This document shows, in pieces, positions 20,610 through 24,099 of a DNA stretch of 24,099 nt. The position numbers and the translations under genes are program-made. Position 1 is the stretch's first letter, and each line of letters starts with the position of its first letter. The notes below the pieces were generated by a model. That model saw nothing but the letters and a program-made list of their open reading frames with translations, searched no databases and was not told the origin of the DNA. Source of the stretch: a virus; the IMG/VR virus record IMGVR_UViG_3300017765_000059, positions 1 through 24,099 of that record; one strand, 5' to 3'.

Positions 20610-22352
20610 CTATGCGGGAACTTGCCGAACCACTCGGCCAGCAAGTACGGGATTGCCTGACCCTGTAAGCCCGGCAAGTAACTGTTGCATCGGCGGCGGC
20701 CCCTGATCCATTTCAGGGATCTCACCGCCTGGTTGCATGGCAGGCTGCATTGGATCTTGCTCCTGCTCTTCTTCCTCTGGTTGCTCGAACGCCCTGGCAA
20801 CCGCATCCTCAAGAGGGGTGCCTTTCTTGCGTTCGCCGATGACCGTGGCCATCTTCTCGATAATCTCCAGGGGGTTTTGACCCTGCGTAACCATCTGTGG
20901 GACTGCCGCAGCCAGCGAGGCAACCCCTGCCTTCAATGCGTCGCGCATCTCTTCCATATCAATGGCGCGTTCTTCTTCTGCCGCGTTCATCGTGATCGGC
21001 AGGTTTCGTCGCGTGAAATTGCGGGAGATCAACTTGTCGCCGCGTGCCTGCAACGCAAACACCAGGGCTCGGTTGGGGTCAAGCCCAGCCATCAGGCCGT
21101 ACTCGATGTTGATTCCGTAGTTTCCGTCAATATCGGTCGATGGCCGGTACTTCAACTTGTACGGGACGCCGTTTGCGCTGCCGGAAACCTCACGTTGGAT
21201 GTCTCCGAAGTAAGCATCGTCAATGGCGTACGCTATGGACAGGGCTTCGCCCAGGGCGTCGCCCAAAATCGACTGCGCGGTCTTTACCTGCCCGTCAAAC
21301 CCAGCCATGAGGGCTTTGACGCCCTGACCCGTAACAATGGAGGAGTCCATTTGGCCCGTGCGGGCCTCCGGGAACCTTGTGCCGAACTTCAACTCGTCCG
21401 ACAGCAGGTTGTTCTCAGCGAAAGTGTACTGTGGGATGTCTAATGGGATTCGCCGGACTTTTTCTGGACTATTGGATCGAATAACCGCGTCAGGCCCGAT
21501 GGACAACTGGGTAACGTCCTGCGGCAACGCGAGTGGTGCCTCCACAGACTTCTGCGTGGCCTCCATCATCAGCAAAGCGAGCCGCGCTTTCGCGGCATAC
21601 ACCGGGAGCACGTCATCAAACTGCCCACGGGTCTCCCCGTCGAGGCTTGGTCGATGCGCAATAGCAATGGGGACGCGCCCCAGGGGGTTTGGGGTCTTCG
21701 CCAGCGTCAGTCCTTCGCGCTCCGGCAAGAACATGACGCTTTCGTCCTCGTCGTAGAAGCGAACGACCTCCATTATCGAGGATTCGTCGGTGGAACCAAA
21801 CATTCCCCGCGTGAGGATCTTGTCCGCGTACTCGGGGAACATCGCGGCTAGGTCGCCTGCTTTTCGGCGGAACAGGTGGGCGTACGCGAGGACGCTCCCA
21901 AACCGATCTATGTCATAGTAGGCACCTTCGCACGACTCCACGTGAATGTGGGGGCGGGTTTCCGTGAAGTTAGGCTCAACACGGAACGGCACGAAGCCGT
22001 AGGTAACGAGTTGGTCGGCTGCGCGGATCAGATTCACACCCAAGCGGGAGGAAGAGAGGTAGTAGTTAGCGATTTTTGTGCGCTTGTCTGCCTTTGTTCG
22101 GGACGAATCATCGAGAGACGAGTCGCCGGATGCGCTAACAGACGGGACGACACCGATTTGCTCGGACAAGTCCTTGGCTACAACGTCAATTAGGTTGGCA
22201 ATGATCGGCTTTGACCACATGCCCTCGGGGAATAGTCCAGGAAAAACTTGCCCGGCGTCTCCGGCGCGAACCATCGCAACCTCACGCATACGCTGATCGC
22301 GCTCTCCGTTTCTTTTACGGATTGCGGCGAAGCGTTGAGCGTAATTGGCCAC
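20610..22352 (-). CDS. Portal protein
   Basis: A 580-residue protein directly after TerL, GTG start 22352 with an excellent AGGAGG site that overlaps the TerL stop. Portal-like order: N-terminal helices (FPGLFPEGMWSKPIIANLIDVVAKDLSEQIG), a mixed wing region (EPNFTETRPHIHVESCEGAYYDIDRFGSVLAYAHLF), a long stem/clip-type helical region with RTGQMDSSIVTGQGVKALM, and a Pro/Glu-rich C-terminal tail (EQPEEEEQEQDPMQPAMQPG). Portals form the dodecameric packaging vertex through which DNA passes. Length and context fit podovirus portals; I cannot name a closer family without a search. Confidence 0.88.
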   Translation of the reverse strand: MANYAQRFAAIRKRNGERDQRMREVAMVRAGDAGQVFPGLFPEGMWSKPIIANLIDVVAKDLSEQIGVVPSVSASGDSSLDDSSRTKADKRTKIANYYLSSSRLGVNLIRAADQLVTYGFVPFRVEPNFTETRPHIHVESCEGAYYDIDRFGSVLAYAHLFRRKAGDLAAMFPEYADKILTRGMFGSTDESSIMEVVRFYDEDESVMFLPEREGLTLAKTPNPLGRVPIAIAHRPSLDGETRGQFDDVLPVYAAKARLALLMMEATQKSVEAPLALPQDVTQLSIGPDAVIRSNSPEKVRRIPLDIPQYTFAENNLLSDELKFGTRFPEARTGQMDSSIVTGQGVKALMAGFDGQVKTAQSILGDALGEALSIAYAIDDAYFGDIQREVSGSANGVPYKLKYRPSTDIDGNYGINIEYGLMAGLDPNRALVFALQARGDKLISRNFTRRNLPITMNAAEEERAIDMEEMRDALKAGVASLAAAVPQMVTQGQNPLEIIEKMATVIGERKKGTPLEDAVARAFEQPEEEEQEQDPMQPAMQPGGEIPEMDQGPPPMQQLLAGLTGSGNPVLAGRVVRQVPA

Positions 22353-22363
22353 CCGCTTACCTC

Positions 22364-24099
22364 CTAGATTCGGGCGAACTGCTGCGAAGCAGCAAGATCA
22401 TCAAGATTTATGACATAACGAGACTCAATGTCCGCTTTCGTGGCGAACTCGTTCTTCACAAACCTCGAAACTCCCGAGGATTGTGTGAGAACTTCGCGAG
22501 CGACAATCTCGCAGAACCACAGAGCCATCACTGTGTCCATTTTCAGTTTTTTGCCACGCACCCCCGGCTGCCATGTGACCAACTGTTCGATCATTTTCTT
22601 CATGTGCTCGCTGCGGGAGGCGTCAGGCAACTCGATTAGGTTGTCGCCTGCGTGCTTGGTGGCCTCCTGGCCTTCTCGCTTGGTTTTAGTGCCAAACAGG
22701 GGGGCTAGGGATGCAACACCAAACTCGGGGTCTGTTTTATTCGTGCTCGTGTGATGCGGACGGTAGGCGATCCCACGAGTGGCCAAGGATGTCCTGATTT
22801 CCTCATCCTGAGTCAGGAATAATTGGAAAGCGTTCGACTCCACGATTACCGTGTGCGGCTTGTACGCATCCGCCCAATCTCGGATCAGGTCACGGATAGC
22901 GGCAGGGGTCGGCGATGTCATTACGTAAACATCCATGACGTACCGCTTGTTTGTTCTCCGATCCACGGCGTAAGCGACAGCCGCAGTATCTCCAGTCATC
23001 GCTGGGTCAATGCCGATTACTCGATAAAAATTCACCGAATCGGCGGGGTGGCCTGTCGCACCGGACACCAGTGCTCCCGGCTTTCTCATTCCATTCACTG
23101 CGCCTCTGACGCATACCGGGTCGAAAATGGCATCCTCTGCGACATCGAGGTTCTGGTACACCAGCGACCATTTACCTGGCCCAACCTCGTTGCGAACCGC
23201 ATTCAGACGCGGCCCACTCCACCTCTCGAACAGCCCGTCAGCGTCCGGTTCATCGTTGTCCGCCAAAGGCTGTTCACTCTTGGGCCACAATGTCGCCCAA
23301 TCAGCCGTGTCAGGTTTGTAGCCCAGCACGGCAGGCATTGCAAGATATGTCCACGGAATAGTCCCGTCCGTGTAATGCTCCGGGTTCCGCAGTTCTTTGT
23401 AAAGATCAACTGGGGCAACACGAGTGCCCACCACTAGCAGTTGACCGCCCCCCGGTGGGAGCCGTGAGGCTACCTCCTGGCGAATCCAGTCCATCTGCTT
23501 AGGCCACTCCCCAGCATTAGCCAGGGTCACCACATCATCGAGCACAATGAGGCTCGCGCGCGAACCATAGATCTGACCGCCCATCCCGAGAGCCTCAACG
23601 GTTGGATCCTTCTCGCCGGAGTCCCGGGCATCCCCACCCAAGTAGATCTTGTTCGCCGCCCACTGGTCAGCAGTCGCCCGGTACCCGTCTGCCGGGCCAA
23701 ACGCCACCTGCAGGTCTGCGTACTTGGGATGCGTCAACCGCTGCTTGATTGCGTACAGGAACTTCTTCGCCTGCTCCTGAGTCTTTGATACGATCAGGAC
23801 ATTGATGTTCGGGTCTTTCGCGATCCGATATGTGATGTAATTGATGGTAATGGTCATCGACTTCGCATGATTCGGTGGGACGTTCACCATCAGCCGAGAC
23901 AAGCCCGCACTACCCGGCTCGTAGATCATCGGCTCAGGCAGCCACTCAGGCTCCCGGCCTTCCAGCAACTCCACAACGTTCCGCATGTGCGGCCACACGC
24001 GAGTGTCCAGGTACCGCTCAGAGAAATCCGAGAAACCAAGATCCGAGTTACGGGCCGTCGAGGCAGCATCAGACTGCCGCAGGCGGACACCATCCACCA
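22364..24099 (-). CDS. Terminase large subunit, start possibly outside window
   Basis: Packaging motor and nuclease. ATPase: Walker A-type P74-P-N-H-A-K-S80 (preceded by LMVNV), Walker B S-LIVLDD (D187, D188). C-terminal RNase H-like nuclease acidic triad is visible as D364 (GIDPAMTGD), E420 (VIVESNAFQLF) and D521 (KKLKMDTVMALWF). The first GTG in the window is at 24097, giving 577 residues with Walker A at 74. Related terminases often have a longer N-terminal region before Walker A, and the frame is open to the edge, so the true start may lie outside. The stop is TAG 22364. Confidence 0.93.
   Translation of the reverse strand, partial: VDGVRLRQSDAASTARNSDLGFSDFSERYLDTRVWPHMRNVVELLEGREPEWLPEPMIYEPGSAGLSRLMVNVPPNHAKSMTITINYITYRIAKDPNINVLIVSKTQEQAKKFLYAIKQRLTHPKYADLQVAFGPADGYRATADQWAANKIYLGGDARDSGEKDPTVEALGMGGQIYGSRASLIVLDDVVTLANAGEWPKQMDWIRQEVASRLPPGGGQLLVVGTRVAPVDLYKELRNPEHYTDGTIPWTYLAMPAVLGYKPDTADWATLWPKSEQPLADNDEPDADGLFERWSGPRLNAVRNEVGPGKWSLVYQNLDVAEDAIFDPVCVRGAVNGMRKPGALVSGATGHPADSVNFYRVIGIDPAMTGDTAAVAYAVDRRTNKRYVMDVYVMTSPTPAAIRDLIRDWADAYKPHTVIVESNAFQLFLTQDEEIRTSLATRGIAYRPHHTSTNKTDPEFGVASLAPLFGTKTKREGQEATKHAGDNLIELPDASRSEHMKKMIEQLVTWQPGVRGKKLKMDTVMALWFCEIVAREVLTQSSGVSRFVKNEFATKADIESRYVINLDDLAASQQFARI

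Overview
The window is a late (morphogenesis) block of a tailed double-stranded DNA phage. Every gene I can support lies on the minus strand, so the block reads from right to left, and coding is almost continuous: most joints are ATGA/GTGA-type overlaps or gaps under 40 bases. The order is large terminase, portal, a run of small basic or glycine/proline-rich proteins, very large virion proteins, scaffold, major capsid protein, small connector-region proteins, adaptor, and fibre/adhesin proteins. An N4-gp56-type capsid protein, an adaptor-like protein, a giant probable ejection protein, and no tape measure, sheath or tail-tube gene together point to a podovirus-like (short-tailed) phage. The host cannot be read from the sequence. 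Frequent GTG starts, moderately high GC and a small protein of a type I associate with actinobacterial and uncultured aquatic podoviruses make an actinobacterial host plausible but unproven.

Right part (about 16.3-24.1 kb): TerL (22364-24099) with recognisable ATPase and nuclease residues; portal (20610-22352); a 51-residue Gly-rich protein; two strongly basic proteins; a 900-residue mostly disordered basic protein; a 143-residue Pro/Gly-rich protein; and a 56-residue protein that overlaps the start of the next gene. Middle (8.2-16.4 kb): a roughly 1660-residue probable internal/ejection protein, then three consecutive uncharacterised virion proteins of 303, 347 and 416 residues, one with a textbook EF-hand loop.

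Next comes the only long gene-free stretch (7959-8171). It holds a tRNA-like element (acceptor stem plus a perfect T-arm, but no normal D or anticodon arm) in the leader of the scaffold and capsid genes. The capsid gene is followed by a 15-bp stem-loop, so the scaffold-capsid pair is bracketed by structured RNA. The capsid protein carries an apparent inserted beta-domain. Left part (1-6.25 kb): a 52-residue Cys-rich protein, a basic DUF5872-like protein, two small proteins, the adaptor-like protein, a fibre with six alanine-rich heptads, a small beta-rich protein, two extremely glycine-rich adhesin-like proteins carrying three copies of one domain, a small tail protein and the start of a one-helix membrane protein.

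No integrase, replication gene, lysin, CRISPR array or insertion sequence was seen. Functions of the mid-block proteins are inferred from position and composition only.
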